Counted from the first letter of the stretch, positions 25,356 to 37,316 are shown. The stretch is DNA of 64,000 nt from Psychrosphaera sp. B3R10 (GCF_018861025.1 NZ_JAHKQH010000045.1:191413-255412); one strand, 5' to 3'. Translations and numbers: made by a program. Notes: generated by a model not told the origin, from the sequence alone.

Positions 25356-27172
25356 ATGACTGGTTAAACTCGAAGCTGACAAAAAAGTCAAAAGCAAGGC
25401 GTTCAACACGCTCGAGTTCATCATTGCCTAAAGGCAAACAAGCAAAACAAATCGCGAAACCATCGTTTAACCGATGGCGATTTCAGTTTGTGGTTGTCAG
25501 TTTGGTGGTGATTTTTAGTACGGTTGTGTTTCGCGCGGCATTTCTGCAAATCATTCAACCCGAAAGACTGATCAAAGAGGGCGACAACCGCACGGTACGG
25601 ATTAAACGTTCTACGGTTCAACGTGGCATGATCACTGACCGTAATGGTGTTGAACTGGCGGTAAGTGTGCCGGTACAAACCATTTGGGCTGACCCAAAAC
25701 GTGTTCTTGAATATCCTGAATTTGAAACCGACGTTCGTTGGAAAGCGCTGGCAAAAGTATTACAGGTTGAAGAACAAGAACTAATTTCAAAGATTACGAC
25801 AAATCACACCAAACGGTTTATCTATCTAAAGCGTAAAACAAATCCCGCCGTTGCCGATTATGTTGAACAACTCCAGATCCCAGGTGTACGTCTAAGAGAA
25901 GAATCCAAACGTTATTATCCTGCGGGCGAAATTACAGCCCATGTTGTCGGTTTTACTAATATTGACGGTAAAGGTATTGAAGGCATTGAGTTACGACATA
26001 ACGACAGAATGGTTGGCACACCGGGCAAACGTACGGTCATTAAAGATGCCAAAGGCCGTGAAATTGAAGTCCTCGAAGAAGAAAAGGGCTCGTTGCCACA
26101 AAACATTCGTTTAACTATTGATCAGCGTATTCAATCTGTTGTCTATCAAGAATTAAAAAAAGCGGTACAAACTTACGAAGCGGCCTCAGGCAGTGCAATT
26201 GTTGTAGATATCGAAACAGCGGAAGTTCTTGCTATGGTGAACAGCCCATCGTTCAATCCTAATAATCGCGTTAATGTGCCCATTCATCGATACCGAAATC
26301 GAGCCATTACCGATACGTTTGAACCGGGGTCGACAATGAAACCTTTGGCGGTAATGAACGCCTTGGATTACGGCTCATACGGGACGTTAGATTTAGTCGA
26401 TACTTCACCTGGTTTTGTGCGTATTGGTGGCCGTCGGATCCCTGATCCTAAAAACCGTGGCATGTTAAGTTTGGCCGATGTTTTGAAATATTCATCAAAT
26501 GTGGGTTCAACCAAACTTGCGTTGTCGACGCCAAAAGATTCATTTTTAAGTTTGTTTTACAGAATGGGATTAGTGGACTCAAGCGGAGTTGATTTAGTAG
26601 GTGAAAGCGCTGGTTTGTTTAATGAACAACGACGTTGGTCTGATTCAGAAATCGCAAGTTTGTCGTTTGGCTACGGAATATCGGTAACTGCGGCGCAACT
26701 CGCTAGGATGTATACCACGATTGGCGCTGGTGGTATAAGTAGACCATTGTCGATTGTTAAAACTGACTTTGAAAAACCAGCAGATAAAGTCGTGTCAGAA
26801 GACGTTGCCCGTGACGTACTGAGTATGATGGAAAGCGTGATAAGCACAGAAGGTTCGGGTAAAAATGCGATTGTTAAAGGTTATCGACTAGCCGGTAAAA
26901 CTGGCACAAGTCAAAAGGCGACCGCGGGTGGTTATGGCCACGATTATGTCAATACATTTGCCGGAATTGGACCTGTTTCAAATCCTCGTATTGTCACCGT
27001 TGTCGTTATTAATGATCCAAAAGGGGATTATTATTACGGTGGCGAAACCGCAGCACCAACGTTTGGTAAAATCATGCAGCAAACCCTCAGGTTACTTAAT
27101 GTGCCACCGGATGCTGCCGACCAACAAATCCAGTTAGCCGAAATAAAACGAGGCTCGAGCAATGTTAACTAA
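25352..27172 (+). CDS. ftsI: Septal transpeptidase FtsI (PBP3)
   Basis: A 606-residue class B penicillin-binding protein. GTG 25352 overlaps the ftsL stop. A basic N-terminus is followed by a membrane helix (about 47-67), a pedestal domain, and a transpeptidase domain with S327-T-M-K (EPGSTMKPL), S-S-N (KYSSNVGS) and KTGT motifs. It crosslinks septal peptidoglycan together with FtsW. Confidence 0.97.
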   Translation: MNDWLNSKLTKKSKARRSTRSSSSLPKGKQAKQIAKPSFNRWRFQFVVVSLVVIFSTVVFRAAFLQIIQPERLIKEGDNRTVRIKRSTVQRGMITDRNGVELAVSVPVQTIWADPKRVLEYPEFETDVRWKALAKVLQVEEQELISKITTNHTKRFIYLKRKTNPAVADYVEQLQIPGVRLREESKRYYPAGEITAHVVGFTNIDGKGIEGIELRHNDRMVGTPGKRTVIKDAKGREIEVLEEEKGSLPQNIRLTIDQRIQSVVYQELKKAVQTYEAASGSAIVVDIETAEVLAMVNSPSFNPNNRVNVPIHRYRNRAITDTFEPGSTMKPLAVMNALDYGSYGTLDLVDTSPGFVRIGGRRIPDPKNRGMLSLADVLKYSSNVGSTKLALSTPKDSFLSLFYRMGLVDSSGVDLVGESAGLFNEQRRWSDSEIASLSFGYGISVTAAQLARMYTTIGAGGISRPLSIVKTDFEKPADKVVSEDVARDVLSMMESVISTEGSGKNAIVKGYRLAGKTGTSQKATAGGYGHDYVNTFAGIGPVSNPRIVTVVVINDPKGDYYYGGETAAPTFGKIMQQTLRLLNVPPDAADQQIQLAEIKRGSSNVN

Positions 27173-28712
27173 TTGGGCACAGATTAAAGAACAGTTGCTC
27201 AGAAGCAACTTCAAATTACCGGCAACAGCACAAATGGTGCAAGATAGCCGGAAGTTAAAGCCGGGTGACGTATTTGTTGCCTTAGTTGGCTATTTAACAG
27301 ACGGCTCTCGGTTCGTTGATAAAGCCATTCACAGTGGTGCGAGCTTGATTTTGGTATCGTCCAATTGTGACGAAGTTCATTATCAAAACAGAGGTGCTCA
27401 AGGGGCACCTTTGTTGGTTATTGAAGATTTGGAAACTAATCTGCCATCAATCGCCAGAGAGTTTTATGAGTTTGAACAAAACAGAATGCCGATCGTTGGC
27501 ATTACCGGCACAAACGGCAAAACGTCAATTAGTCATTTCCTCGCGCAATTAAGTGAACTGGCCAACTCCCAGCACCTAGCGGTAATAGGGACAATGGGCA
27601 CAGGCCGTATTGATCAATTGGTTCCTGCAGAAAATACCACACCGGGTGTGACGGAAGTTTATCAACTTATTCAACAGTTTAGTCGAGACTCTAAGACAAA
27701 TTATAGTGGCGTCGCGATGGAAGTTTCTTCTCACGCGCTACACCAAAGTCGTGTAAAAGGCATTTCCTTTGATGTCGGGATCTTTACCAATCTAACATTA
27801 GATCATTTGGACTATCACGGTTCAATGGAACAATACTTTGCTGCTAAAGCTAAGTTATTCACTGAATATGCCACTAAACGTGCTGTGATTAATATTGATG
27901 ATGAGTTTGGTCAGCGATTGTTGGATATGTTACCTGAGTATGCGTTAGCAGTGGCTGTAGGTCGCTCAAAACAAGTTAAAGCATATTCAGATTATGTTCA
28001 TATTGTTGATTCTGAATGTCATGCTCAGGGCATCATTTTGTCGCTCGATTGGCAAATTGGTGGGCATCGAGATTTTATCGAACTGCAATTACCAATCTTT
28101 GGTGAATTTAATGGTTTTAATATCGCAGCAGTATTTGCCACTTCGATTCTATTGGGTTGGTCAGTCCAAGCGACCCATTTTAGTTTTCTCAAGTCGGTTC
28201 CAGGGCGATTGGAAATGTATGTGCAACCAAAGCTTCCTATTGCGGTCGTAGATTACGCCCATACACCAGACGCTTTAGAGCAGTCTATTCAGTCGTTAAG
28301 GCAACATTGTTCTGGCGAAATATACACGATATTTGGTTGTGGTGGAGACAGAGATCGAAGCAAACGACGGGTCATGGCCGAAATTGCGGAACGTTTATCT
28401 GACCATGTCATAATTACCAATGACAATCCAAGAACTGAATCGCAGGAACGTATTGTCGCTGACATACTTACCGGTTTAACCGGCCAACATAAAGTGATCT
28501 ACGATCGAAAAGAAGCCATCGTCGATACGTTATTGCGGGCCAAAGCAGAAGACACAATTTTAATCGCAGGCAAAGGCCACGAGACTTATCAAATCATTGG
28601 AACTGTGTCCCATGATTACGATGAAAGAGCATTTACCAATCAAATATTGCAAGCACTTGCGGATGGTAAAGATATTCGTTTGGAATTAGAAAAAATAAAG
28701 GCGGGTTTATGA
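27162..28712 (+). CDS. murE: UDP-MurNAc-tripeptide synthetase MurE
   Basis: A 516-residue Mur ligase that adds the third amino acid to UDP-MurNAc-L-Ala-D-Glu. The ATP loop GITGTNGKTS is near residue 114. The DNPRTE motif (ITNDNPRTES, about 425) marks the meso-diaminopimelate-specific type, as expected for a Gram-negative cell. ATG 27162 overlaps the ftsI stop. Confidence 0.97.
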   Translation: MLTNWAQIKEQLLRSNFKLPATAQMVQDSRKLKPGDVFVALVGYLTDGSRFVDKAIHSGASLILVSSNCDEVHYQNRGAQGAPLLVIEDLETNLPSIAREFYEFEQNRMPIVGITGTNGKTSISHFLAQLSELANSQHLAVIGTMGTGRIDQLVPAENTTPGVTEVYQLIQQFSRDSKTNYSGVAMEVSSHALHQSRVKGISFDVGIFTNLTLDHLDYHGSMEQYFAAKAKLFTEYATKRAVINIDDEFGQRLLDMLPEYALAVAVGRSKQVKAYSDYVHIVDSECHAQGIILSLDWQIGGHRDFIELQLPIFGEFNGFNIAAVFATSILLGWSVQATHFSFLKSVPGRLEMYVQPKLPIAVVDYAHTPDALEQSIQSLRQHCSGEIYTIFGCGGDRDRSKRRVMAEIAERLSDHVIITNDNPRTESQERIVADILTGLTGQHKVIYDRKEAIVDTLLRAKAEDTILIAGKGHETYQIIGTVSHDYDERAFTNQILQALADGKDIRLELEKIKAGL

Positions 28713-30208
28713 TAGCCGCAACGTTGAAATGGGTTTCTGACGTATTAAATCGCCCATTTGAAAACTACGGATCAGCAGGACGAACTGTTGATATGGAACA
28801 ACAGGTGGTTGGTATCACCACGGATAGCCGCAACATTGTAAGTGGCGAAGTATTTTTGGCGCTGAAAGGCCCTAATTTTGATGCCCATAAGTTTATTGCT
28901 GAAGTTAAAACTAAAGGGGCGATTGCCGCGGTTGTTGAACAAGCAGATACTACAGTGGATTTACCTCAAATTGTGGTCCCAAATACGCTACGTGCATTAG
29001 GTCTTTTGGGGGCCGCTGTCGCCAAAACCGTTAACGCAAAAACTATTGCGATTACAGGTAGTGTGGGTAAAACCTCTGTGAAGGAAATGTGCGCAGAGAT
29101 TCTAAAGCAAAAAGGTGAAGTTCTCGCGACCGCCGGTAATTTTAACAATGAAATTGGCGTGCCATTGACTTTGCTTAGACTTGAGCCAAAGCACCAATTT
29201 GCAGTTGTTGAATTAGGCGCGAATCATTTAGGTGAAATCGCATATACCACAAGATTGGCCTCGCCAGATGTCGCAATACTCAATAATGTTGCTGAAGCTC
29301 ACCTAGAAGGCTTTGGAGATTTGAACGGGGTTGCAACCGCTAAAAGTGAAATATTTGAGGGGCTTAAATCAGGCGGAACTGCTGTTTTTGATCGTCATTC
29401 AGATTATCGTTCACAATGGTTAAGCAAGTTAGAACAGCAGTTTGCTGAAACTCCAGGGCAAGTGGTTGAATTTAATGCGAATGACGAAACGGCCGAGGAA
29501 AATCAATTTTCTGCGTCGGATATTACATTAGATGAACGTGGCTGTGCCAAATTTGTCATGCATTTCGAACAACACAAGTTAGCGATAACCCTCAATGTAC
29601 CGGGTAAACATAATGTGGCGAATGCACTAGCCGCTGCCGCCGCTTGTTATCAAATTGGGGCGACATTGCAGCAGATCGCCGCTGGATTAAATGCAGCAAA
29701 GTCGGTTAAGGGGCGTGTCAATTTACACCCGGTAAATGACCAAGTTTTGATCATAGACGATACGTATAATGCCAATGTGCAATCGGTTAAAGCAGCAATA
29801 GATCTGTTGCAAAGTTATCAAGGTTTACGAATTTTAGTCCTTGGTGATATGGCAGAACTTGGTGCAGATGCAAGGCGACTGCATCAAGAAGTTGGGGTTT
29901 ATGGCGTTCAACAAGGCATAGATAAACTGTTTAGTTTTGGTGTGTTAAGCCAAAACACATCGACTGAGTTTGAACGTAATGGAGCACATTATTCTTCCCA
30001 GGCACAGTTGATTAAAGATATTCACTTGGTTATAGCCAGCGCGGGTAACGAAGTCAATAAACAGCCAGTAGTCGTATTAGTTAAAGGCTCACGCAGTGCC
30101 AAAATGGAATTGGTGGTTGAGGAGTTAATCAAGCAAATCGAATTCAGCGTTAATGATGACAACGATAAAAATAATAACAAAAACAGTAAAGGTACAGCAT
30201 CATGTTAG
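28709..30208 (+). CDS. murF: UDP-MurNAc-pentapeptide ligase MurF
   Basis: A 499-residue ligase that adds D-Ala-D-Ala. The ATP loop is [14 protein letters not shown] (near 113-126), and the central and C-terminal Mur ligase domains are intact ([15 protein letters not shown]). ATG 28709 overlaps the murE stop by four bases. The C-terminus ends in a short Asn/Lys/Asp-rich tail ([13 protein letters not shown]), slightly unusual but harmless. Confidence 0.96.
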   Translation: MIAATLKWVSDVLNRPFENYGSAGRTVDMEQQVVGITTDSRNIVSGEVFLALKGPNFDAHKFIAEVKTKGAIAAVVEQADTTVDLPQIVVPNTLRALGLLGAAVAKTVNAKTIAITGSVGKTSVKEMCAEILKQKGEVLATAGNFNNEIGVPLTLLRLEPKHQFAVVELGANHLGEIAYTTRLASPDVAILNNVAEAHLEGFGDLNGVATAKSEIFEGLKSGGTAVFDRHSDYRSQWLSKLEQQFAETPGQVVEFNANDETAEENQFSASDITLDERGCAKFVMHFEQHKLAITLNVPGKHNVANALAAAAACYQIGATLQQIAAGLNAAKSVKGRVNLHPVNDQVLIIDDTYNANVQSVKAAIDLLQSYQGLRILVLGDMAELGADARRLHQEVGVYGVQQGIDKLFSFGVLSQNTSTEFERNGAHYSSQAQLIKDIHLVIASAGNEVNKQPVVVLVKGSRSAKMELVVEELIKQIEFSVNDDNDKNNNKNSKGTASC

Positions 30209-31284
30209 TTTGGCTGGCAGAGTATTTAACTCAATTTCATAGTGGCTTTAATGTCTTTTCGTATCTTACGTTACGGGCAATTCTTAGTGTTTTGACAGCA
30301 ATGTGTTTGTCACTTTATTTTGGTCCTAAATTGATCCGAAAATTACAACAAATGCAGATTGGTCAAACCGTTCGCAATGACGGCCCTGAGAGTCATTTTT
30401 CCAAAGCCGGAACACCGACTATGGGCGGGATTTTAATTCTGGCGTCCATTATTGTCTCTACTTTATTGTGGGCAGATCTCACCAACAAGTACGTTTGGGT
30501 TGTTATGGCAGTCGTTGCAGGTTACGGCACCATAGGGTTTATTGACGATTACCGAAAAGTGATCCGCAAAGACAGTGCTGGTCTTATCGCCAAATGGAAA
30601 TATTTTTGGCAGTCGGTGATTGCGATTGGAGTTGCAATTTATCTCTATAGTACAGCGCAACAACCTGAAGAAACTCAATTGTTAGTGCCATTTTTCAAAG
30701 ACGTTATGCCGCAATTAGGTTTGATGTATTTAGCCGTTGTTTACTTTACGGTTGTTGGTACAAGTAATGCGGTTAACCTCACTGACGGTTTAGATGGGTT
30801 GGCAATTGTGCCTACTATTATGGTTGCGGGGGCATTAGCCTTGTTTGCGTATGTAACGAGTAATGTGAACTTTTCAGCCTATTTACATATTCCATACCTG
30901 CCATTAGCTGACGAATTAACTGTGGTATGTACCGCTATCGTCGGCGCAGGACTAGGCTTTCTTTGGTTTAATACGTATCCAGCTCAAGTCTTTATGGGCG
31001 ATGTTGGGTCGTTGGCATTGGGTGGCGCGCTGGGGATTATTGCTATTTTGGTTCGACAAGAACTTGTTCTAATCATTATGGGTGGTGTCTTTGTAGTTGA
31101 AACGTTGTCGGTGATTTTACAAGTGGGTTCTTACAAATTACGTGGTGAACGGGTGTTTAAAATGGCTCCTATTCATCATCATTACGAACTAAGTGGTTGG
31201 CCTGAACCTAGGGTTATTGTTCGTTTTTGGATCATTTCTCTCGTGTTAGTTTTGGTCGGTATTGCGACCTTAAAGATCCGTTAA
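30202..31284 (+). CDS. mraY: Phospho-MurNAc-pentapeptide translocase MraY
   Basis: A 360-residue polytopic enzyme that makes lipid I. Seen: [44 protein letters not shown] and the [11 protein letters not shown] motif near the end, all diagnostic. ATG 30202 overlaps murF by seven bases. Confidence 0.98.
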   Translation: MLVWLAEYLTQFHSGFNVFSYLTLRAILSVLTAMCLSLYFGPKLIRKLQQMQIGQTVRNDGPESHFSKAGTPTMGGILILASIIVSTLLWADLTNKYVWVVMAVVAGYGTIGFIDDYRKVIRKDSAGLIAKWKYFWQSVIAIGVAIYLYSTAQQPEETQLLVPFFKDVMPQLGLMYLAVVYFTVVGTSNAVNLTDGLDGLAIVPTIMVAGALALFAYVTSNVNFSAYLHIPYLPLADELTVVCTAIVGAGLGFLWFNTYPAQVFMGDVGSLALGGALGIIAILVRQELVLIIMGGVFVVETLSVILQVGSYKLRGERVFKMAPIHHHYELSGWPEPRVIVRFWIISLVLVLVGIATLKIR

Positions 31285-31293
31285 GGCCAAACC

Positions 31294-32655
31294 ATGAATT
31301 CAATGTTCGATACGCTTAAAGATATGAAAAACGGTAAAGTTGCCGTTGTTGGACTTGGTTTGTCTGGCATTTCTACTGTGGACTACTTGCTTCGTAATGG
31401 GATCTCACCAGACCTATTCGATTCGCGAATTACACCACCAAATAAAGATGCAATTGAAGAAAAGTACAAATCATTAAAACAGTCTTTTGGCGTATTCAGT
31501 GACAACGAATTTTTAGATTACACTTATGTCATTGTTAGCCCAGGGATCACGCTAAAAACACCAGCATTAGCTAATGCTTTAAGACACAACGAGAACGTAT
31601 TTTGTGATGTTGAGTTGTTTGCGCGAATTAATACTAAACCTGTTTTAGCGATTACCGGTTCTAACGGTAAATCCACTGCGGTTGGTTGGTTGGAACATGC
31701 GTTAAACGGGTTGGGAATTAAAGCCGCTGCCTGCGGAAATTATGGTGTTCCGGTACTCGATGTCATTGATAAAGACGTCGATGTTTTTGTTATTGAACTG
31801 TCAAGTTTTCAGTTAGAGTCGGTGCAAAGCTTAGAATGCGCGGCAGCCGTTGTGCTTAATGTGTCAGAGGATCATATGGACAGATATGATTCCTTTGAAG
31901 ACTACAGTAAAGCCAAAAACAAGATCTATCGACATGCCGATCTTTGTATTTACAATCAAGATGACTTTCAAACAAAACCCCTTATCAGCCATGATAATGT
32001 CGTTTCATTTGGTTCTTTTGATGAATGCTGTGAACAAACTTGTTGGCAGTATGATGTTATAAATAAATTGTTACTTAAAAATGGTCGCGAGATCGCATGT
32101 TTAGACGATTTTAATATTAGTGGGAATCACAATGGCCTGAATGGTTTAGTGGTACTGGCGATGGCACAGGCAATTGGGGTCGATGTTGAACTAGATTCTA
32201 CCTTAGCGGTATTTAAATCTTTTGCAGGATTACCTCATAGATGCCAGTTGGCCCTAGACGCTAATGGTGTTCGTTATATTGATGATTCCAAAGCGACAAA
32301 TGTAGCGTCTACCTTAGCTGCATTAAATGGTTTAGCGAATGACAAAAATATTATCTTAATCGCAGGCGGCGATGCGAAAGGTGCAGACTTAGCTGAACTT
32401 GCTGATGCAATAGACCGTGATGTGAAATTTGTGGTGGCGTTAGGCAAGGACAAACAGCAATTTGAATCATTTGTACCAGCCGAAAAATTGAGTATTGTAG
32501 ATGATCTTAAACAGGCGGTGGAACAAGCAGGTAAAGTCTCTGTTAGTGGTGATTGCGTTTTATTGTCACCCGCGTGTGCCAGTATTGATATGTTTAAAAA
32601 TTATCAGCAACGCGGTTTGATGTTTCAATCTCTAGTAAAGGAATTGAGACAGTAA
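31294..32655 (+). CDS. murD: UDP-MurNAc-L-Ala:D-Glu ligase MurD
   Basis: A 453-residue Mur ligase that adds D-Glu. The N-terminal UDP-binding domain opens KVAVVGLGLSGIST. The ATP loop is AITGSNGKSTAVGW (near 115), and DDSKATNVAST plus the C-terminal LLSPACASID block are present. It follows mraY by nine bases. Confidence 0.97.
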   Translation: MNSMFDTLKDMKNGKVAVVGLGLSGISTVDYLLRNGISPDLFDSRITPPNKDAIEEKYKSLKQSFGVFSDNEFLDYTYVIVSPGITLKTPALANALRHNENVFCDVELFARINTKPVLAITGSNGKSTAVGWLEHALNGLGIKAAACGNYGVPVLDVIDKDVDVFVIELSSFQLESVQSLECAAAVVLNVSEDHMDRYDSFEDYSKAKNKIYRHADLCIYNQDDFQTKPLISHDNVVSFGSFDECCEQTCWQYDVINKLLLKNGREIACLDDFNISGNHNGLNGLVVLAMAQAIGVDVELDSTLAVFKSFAGLPHRCQLALDANGVRYIDDSKATNVASTLAALNGLANDKNIILIAGGDAKGADLAELADAIDRDVKFVVALGKDKQQFESFVPAEKLSIVDDLKQAVEQAGKVSVSGDCVLLSPACASIDMFKNYQQRGLMFQSLVKELRQ

Positions 32656-32656
32656 A

Positions 32657-33862
32657 ATGAGTCGTATCGGATTTGGCTTAGTTAGCTTAACTGCACGAAA
32701 TAAAGAACCTGAAGCAATGGTTGAACCTATGTACGACCGCCATTTGCTATTTTTGGTTTTGAGTTTGATGTGTTTTGGTTGGGTAATGGTGACCTCAGCG
32801 TCAATGCCTGTTTCGGAAAAGCTTTATGTAAACGAATTTTATATTTCCATTAAACATGCAGTATTTATTGTTATCGCGTCTGTTGCGATGTTGGCCGTGA
32901 TGTTTTTCCCAATGAGTTGGTGGAAAAAATACAATATGGCATTGCTGTTTGTTGCTCTAGTGTTGTTGATAGCCGTATTAGCTGTAGGTTCAACCGTTAA
33001 TGGTAGTCGGCGTTGGTTGCCATTGGGCATATTTAACCTACAAGCCGCGGAAGTCGCGAAGTTGTTTTTCTTTAGTTTTTTAGCGGGTTATTTGGTAAGA
33101 CAACATGAACAACTTAGAGAAAATGTATTTGGTTTTGCTAAACCCTTAGTCATCTTTTTTGTTCTCGCAGTATTGTTATTAATGCAGCCTGATTTAGGCA
33201 CAGTAATCGTGATGTTTGTCACGACAGTTGCTTTATTATTTTTAGCAGGCGCAAAACTTTGGCAATTTTTTGCCTTGATAGGTGTCGGCGCATTTGCCGT
33301 TATAAGCTTAATTATTCTAGAGCCCTATCGGATGCGCAGGGTCACGTCGTTTCTCGCACCTTGGGACGACCCATTCGGTAGCGGCTATCAGCTAACACAG
33401 TCTTTGATGGCATATGGTCGAGGCAATTGGTTTGGTTTGGGCTTAGGTAACAGTATTCAAAAATTAGATTACCTACCAGAGGCGCATACAGACTTTATTG
33501 CGGCCGTTATCGCTGAAGAACTTGGTTTTATTGGTCTGAGCATTGTCGTCTTAGTTATGGGCTTATTGGTTTTAAGAATTCTAAAAATTGGTCAAATCGC
33601 GATGGAAAAAGAACATCACTTTGAAGGATTTTTTGCCTATGCAATAGGTATTTGGATTGCGTTTCAAGTGTTTGTAAATATCGGCGCAAGCGCAGGTATG
33701 TTGCCTACAAAGGGACTGACTTTACCATTTATCTCCTACGGTGGTAGTAGCCTTATTGTGTTTGCCGTCGCCACGGCAGTTGTCGTGCGAATTGATTACG
33801 AATTACGGATACACGAACGGAACTCCGGTTCGACAGAAAAAGGTGCGGCTAATGAAGTCTAA
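32657..33862 (+). CDS. ftsW: Septal peptidoglycan polymerase FtsW
   Basis: A 401-residue SEDS protein with about ten membrane helices. It polymerises lipid II with FtsI at the septum. Signature regions include NGSRRWLPLG, AEVAKLFFF, QPDLGTVIV, the loop EAHTDFIAAVIAEELGF and the C-terminal FISYGGSS. Its end overlaps the murG start. Confidence 0.97.
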   Translation: MSRIGFGLVSLTARNKEPEAMVEPMYDRHLLFLVLSLMCFGWVMVTSASMPVSEKLYVNEFYISIKHAVFIVIASVAMLAVMFFPMSWWKKYNMALLFVALVLLIAVLAVGSTVNGSRRWLPLGIFNLQAAEVAKLFFFSFLAGYLVRQHEQLRENVFGFAKPLVIFFVLAVLLLMQPDLGTVIVMFVTTVALLFLAGAKLWQFFALIGVGAFAVISLIILEPYRMRRVTSFLAPWDDPFGSGYQLTQSLMAYGRGNWFGLGLGNSIQKLDYLPEAHTDFIAAVIAEELGFIGLSIVVLVMGLLVLRILKIGQIAMEKEHHFEGFFAYAIGIWIAFQVFVNIGASAGMLPTKGLTLPFISYGGSSLIVFAVATAVVVRIDYELRIHERNSGSTEKGAANEV

Positions 33863-34949
33863 AACCGCTTTGATAATGGCTGGTGGTACCGGAGGCCATA
33901 TTTTCCCAGGGCTGGCGTTAGCTGAAAAGTTAATTCAACATGGTTGGAATGTGGAATGGATGGGAACGGCAGACAGACTGGAAGCCGACCTAGTTCCAAA
34001 ACATAATATTCCTATCCATTTTATCGAAATTAAGGGCCTGCGTGGCAATGGTTTGCTGCGAAAATTAGGTTTTCCTTTTTCGATTTTAAAAGCGTTTTTA
34101 CAAGCTAAAAAGATCATTAGTAACATGAAGCCAGATGTTGTAATTGGTTTTGGGGGTTATGCTTCAGGCCCCGGTGGATTGGCGGTGAAAGCCTTAAATA
34201 TTCCGCTAATTGTGCATGAACAAAATGCGGTTTTGGGCATGACCAATAAATGGCTAAGTAAATTTTCTGCCCATACCTGTCTGGCGTTTGAACTTTCAGG
34301 CGGGACTAAATTACCTAATGCAGAAGTGATTGGTAATCCTGTTCGACACGAAATCGTTGAGTTAGGTAAATTACCAAAGCGGACCCTAACGCCGGAAAGT
34401 CATTTTAGGATCTTAGTGATAGGCGGTAGCTTAGGCGCAAAAGTATTTAACGAGGAATTGCCCGCACTATTTGGCAACTTTGCGCAAGCACATAGTGTCG
34501 AAATTCGACATCAGTGCGGTAAAGACAACAAAACTGCAGTGCTAGCCGGCTATACGCAGTTGGCAATGGACGATGGTCAATTACTTGTCGAGGTAGATGA
34601 ATTTATTCACGATATGACTAGTGCACTTAGTTGGTGTGATTTGGTAGTATGCAGAGCAGGCGCATTGACTGTGTCGGAACTCGCGGCGTCGGGAAATGCC
34701 GGAATTTTTGTGCCATTGCCACATGCGGTAGACGATCATCAGACCGCTAATGCAATGTGGTTAGTAGAGCAGAGCGCAGGGTTACTAGTGCCTCAGGCAA
34801 ATTTAGGCAAGTTAACTTCTGTGTTGACTGAACTTGCCCTTAACCCAAATAAAATTAATGAAATGCAAAGTCGTGCAAACAAGGTTGCACGTAATGACGC
34901 AACGCAAGAGTTGTATTCTTTGTGTCAAAAATTGGAAATAAGCAATTGA
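33852..34949 (+). CDS. murG: Lipid II synthase MurG
   Basis: A 365-residue GT28 glycosyltransferase that adds GlcNAc to lipid I at the inner face of the membrane. ATG 33852 is the proper start ([20 protein letters not shown]); the frame from 33741 is a shadow inside ftsW. Further family blocks: [34 protein letters not shown] and [15 protein letters not shown]. Confidence 0.97.
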   Translation: MKSKTALIMAGGTGGHIFPGLALAEKLIQHGWNVEWMGTADRLEADLVPKHNIPIHFIEIKGLRGNGLLRKLGFPFSILKAFLQAKKIISNMKPDVVIGFGGYASGPGGLAVKALNIPLIVHEQNAVLGMTNKWLSKFSAHTCLAFELSGGTKLPNAEVIGNPVRHEIVELGKLPKRTLTPESHFRILVIGGSLGAKVFNEELPALFGNFAQAHSVEIRHQCGKDNKTAVLAGYTQLAMDDGQLLVEVDEFIHDMTSALSWCDLVVCRAGALTVSELAASGNAGIFVPLPHAVDDHQTANAMWLVEQSAGLLVPQANLGKLTSVLTELALNPNKINEMQSRANKVARNDATQELYSLCQKLEISN

Positions 34950-36385
34950 GTATTCAAGATAATATCGTAAATCCAGCGATGAGAAAGTTACAGGCAATTC
35001 ATTTTATCGGCATCGGTGGTGCGGGTATGGGTGGCATTGCGGAAGTATTATTAAATGATGGTTACCAAGTCACTGGTTCAGATATAAATCAAAATGTCGT
35101 ATGCGAGCGATTGACTCGATTAGGTGCAAAAATCTACATCGGGCACCGTGCTGAAAATGTATTAGACGCTAGTGTTGTCGTTGTTTCTAGTGCGATAGAT
35201 GAAAACAATGTCGAAATCATGTCTGCAAGAGAGCACCGTATTCCTATCGTTCGCCGAGCAGAAATGTTAGCTGAACTTATGCGATTTCGCTTTGGTATCG
35301 CAGTCGCGGGCACACATGGTAAAACGACCACAACAAGTTTAGTCGCCAGTATTTTTGCCGAAGCGGAATTAGATCCAACGTTTATCATCGGTGGTTTGTT
35401 AAATAGTGCAGGGACCAATGCACGACTAGGAAAAAGTCGTTATTTAATTGCGGAAGCGGACGAGAGTGACGCGTCATTTTTGCATTTACAGCCAATGATA
35501 TCGGTTGTAACTAACATCGAAGCCGATCATATGGAAACCTATGACGGTGACTTTGAGGTAATGAAAAAAACCTACGTTGAATTTTTACATAATTTACCGT
35601 TTTATGGTTTAGCAACAATGTGTGGTGATGACCCTGTTATTCGTGAGCTTATTCCGACCTTAGGTCGCCGAGTTGTGACCTATGGTTTTGAAGATTCGAA
35701 TGATTATGTGATCACTAACTTTGTTCAAAAGGGCACGCAGAGCCATTTTACTGTAAGCCACAATCAAACATCGTTTGAGTTAACCCTGAACTTACCTGGG
35801 GTTCATAACGCGTTAAATGCGACAGCAGCGATTGCAGTTGCACATGAAGAAGGCATAGATAATCAACATATTATTCAAGCCTTGGAAAAATTTGAAGGCA
35901 TTGGCCGTCGTTTTCAACAATATGGTGAATTTGAAACCGGTAATGGCAAAGTGAGATTGATGGATGACTATGGCCATCATCCAACTGAAGTTTTGGCGAC
36001 CATTAAAGCGGTTCGTGCCGCATGGCCTGAACAGCGGATCGTAATGTGTTATCAACCACATAGATACAGTCGTACGCGTGATTTATATGACGATTTCACA
36101 AGAGTATTGTCGCAGGTAGACTGTTTATTATTGTTAGAAGTTTACCCGGCGGGTGAAAAGCCGATTAACGGTGCCGACGGACGCAGTTTGGCGCATTCAA
36201 TTCGCCAACGAAACCTAGTCGATCCGATTTATGTGGCGCTGCCTGAAGATATTCCAGCTGAATTAGCAAACATCATCCAAGACGGTGATATTGTTATTAC
36301 ACAAGGTGCTGGCAACATTAACTCGATTATTAAAACGTTGACCGATTATAAGATGGATATCTCCTTAATGGCGGAGGCAAATTAA
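34946..36385 (+). CDS. murC: UDP-MurNAc:L-alanine ligase MurC
   Basis: A Mur ligase that adds the first amino acid. TTG 34946 overlaps the murG stop and gives about 479 residues; GTG 34922 is eight codons longer but lacks a ribosome binding site. Seen: [17 protein letters not shown] near the N-terminus, the ATP loop [26 protein letters not shown] and [10 protein letters not shown]. All key blocks are intact. Confidence 0.95.
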   Translation: MSIQDNIVNPAMRKLQAIHFIGIGGAGMGGIAEVLLNDGYQVTGSDINQNVVCERLTRLGAKIYIGHRAENVLDASVVVVSSAIDENNVEIMSAREHRIPIVRRAEMLAELMRFRFGIAVAGTHGKTTTTSLVASIFAEAELDPTFIIGGLLNSAGTNARLGKSRYLIAEADESDASFLHLQPMISVVTNIEADHMETYDGDFEVMKKTYVEFLHNLPFYGLATMCGDDPVIRELIPTLGRRVVTYGFEDSNDYVITNFVQKGTQSHFTVSHNQTSFELTLNLPGVHNALNATAAIAVAHEEGIDNQHIIQALEKFEGIGRRFQQYGEFETGNGKVRLMDDYGHHPTEVLATIKAVRAAWPEQRIVMCYQPHRYSRTRDLYDDFTRVLSQVDCLLLLEVYPAGEKPINGADGRSLAHSIRQRNLVDPIYVALPEDIPAELANIIQDGDIVITQGAGNINSIIKTLTDYKMDISLMAEAN

Positions 36386-36386
36386 G

Positions 36387-37316
36387 ATGAGCAGTACGTT
36401 ATCTCAACAATTTGGTAAAGTCGCCGTCATGTTTGGCGGCAAATCAGCAGAGCGTGAAGTGTCGTTGAACTCTGGTCAAGCGGTACTAAATGCGTTGGTT
36501 TCTCAAGGGATAGATGCCCATAAGTTTGATCCAAAAGATCAGCCTATAACCGATTTAATTGCCGGTGAATTCGACCGAGTATTTATCGTTTTACATGGTC
36601 GCGGAGGCGAAGACGGCAGTTTGCAAGGCGCACTCGATTTGTTTGGCATACCGTATACCGGTAGTGGCCAGCAAGGCTCCGCATTGGCGATGGATAAAGT
36701 TAGAAGTAAATATTTATTTGTTGGTGCCAATTTATCTACTGCCCCGTTTGCTGTCGCCACTGAAGGCAAACCTTTTGATGCTGAGGCCATTATGAAGTCA
36801 CTCGGTGACAAAGTAATGGTAAAACCCGCTAATGAAGGGTCGAGTATCGGCATGTCTCAGGCTAACTCGGCGGAAGAATTAGAAAAAGCTTTGGAAAATG
36901 CGTACCAATACGATCATGAAGTGCTCATAGAACAATGGATCACGGGCCAAGAAGTCACTGTTTCGATATTAAATGGCGAGGCCTTACCCATTATTGAAAT
37001 GAGAACTCCACACCAGTTTTATGATTACGACGCTAAATATAAAAGTGATTCAACGGTATACTTATGTCCAGCACCACTAGCTCAAGAATTAACCGATAAA
37101 ATAAAGCATCTTGCCGTTGAAGCATTTGCGTTACTTGGCTGTAAGGGGTGGGGGCGAGTTGATTTGTTAATTGACGCTAATGAACAGCCTAAATTGTTAG
37201 AGGTAAATACCGTCCCAGGGATGACAACTACGTCTCTAGTGCCAAAAGCGGCAAAAGCCGAAGGCATTAGTTTTGAACAATTAGTAGTCAATATTTTGCG
37301 TGGAACACTTGCATGA
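36387..37316 (+). CDS. ddl: D-alanine:D-alanine ligase
   Basis: A 309-residue ATP-grasp enzyme of the DdlB type. Seen: AVMFGGKSAEREVSLNSG, LHGRGGEDGSLQGAL, YTGSGQQGSALAMDK, KPANEGSSIGMS and the C-terminal EVNTVPGMTTTSLVPKAA. It supplies D-Ala-D-Ala to MurF and starts one base after murC. Confidence 0.97.
   Translation: MSSTLSQQFGKVAVMFGGKSAEREVSLNSGQAVLNALVSQGIDAHKFDPKDQPITDLIAGEFDRVFIVLHGRGGEDGSLQGALDLFGIPYTGSGQQGSALAMDKVRSKYLFVGANLSTAPFAVATEGKPFDAEAIMKSLGDKVMVKPANEGSSIGMSQANSAEELEKALENAYQYDHEVLIEQWITGQEVTVSILNGEALPIIEMRTPHQFYDYDAKYKSDSTVYLCPAPLAQELTDKIKHLAVEAFALLGCKGWGRVDLLIDANEQPKLLEVNTVPGMTTTSLVPKAAKAEGISFEQLVVNILRGTLA

Noticed and set aside
33741-33851. N-terminal extension of murG inside ftsW
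   Set aside because: The extra 37 codons are read out of frame through ftsW; MurG proteins start just before the GGTGGH motif, as from ATG 33852.
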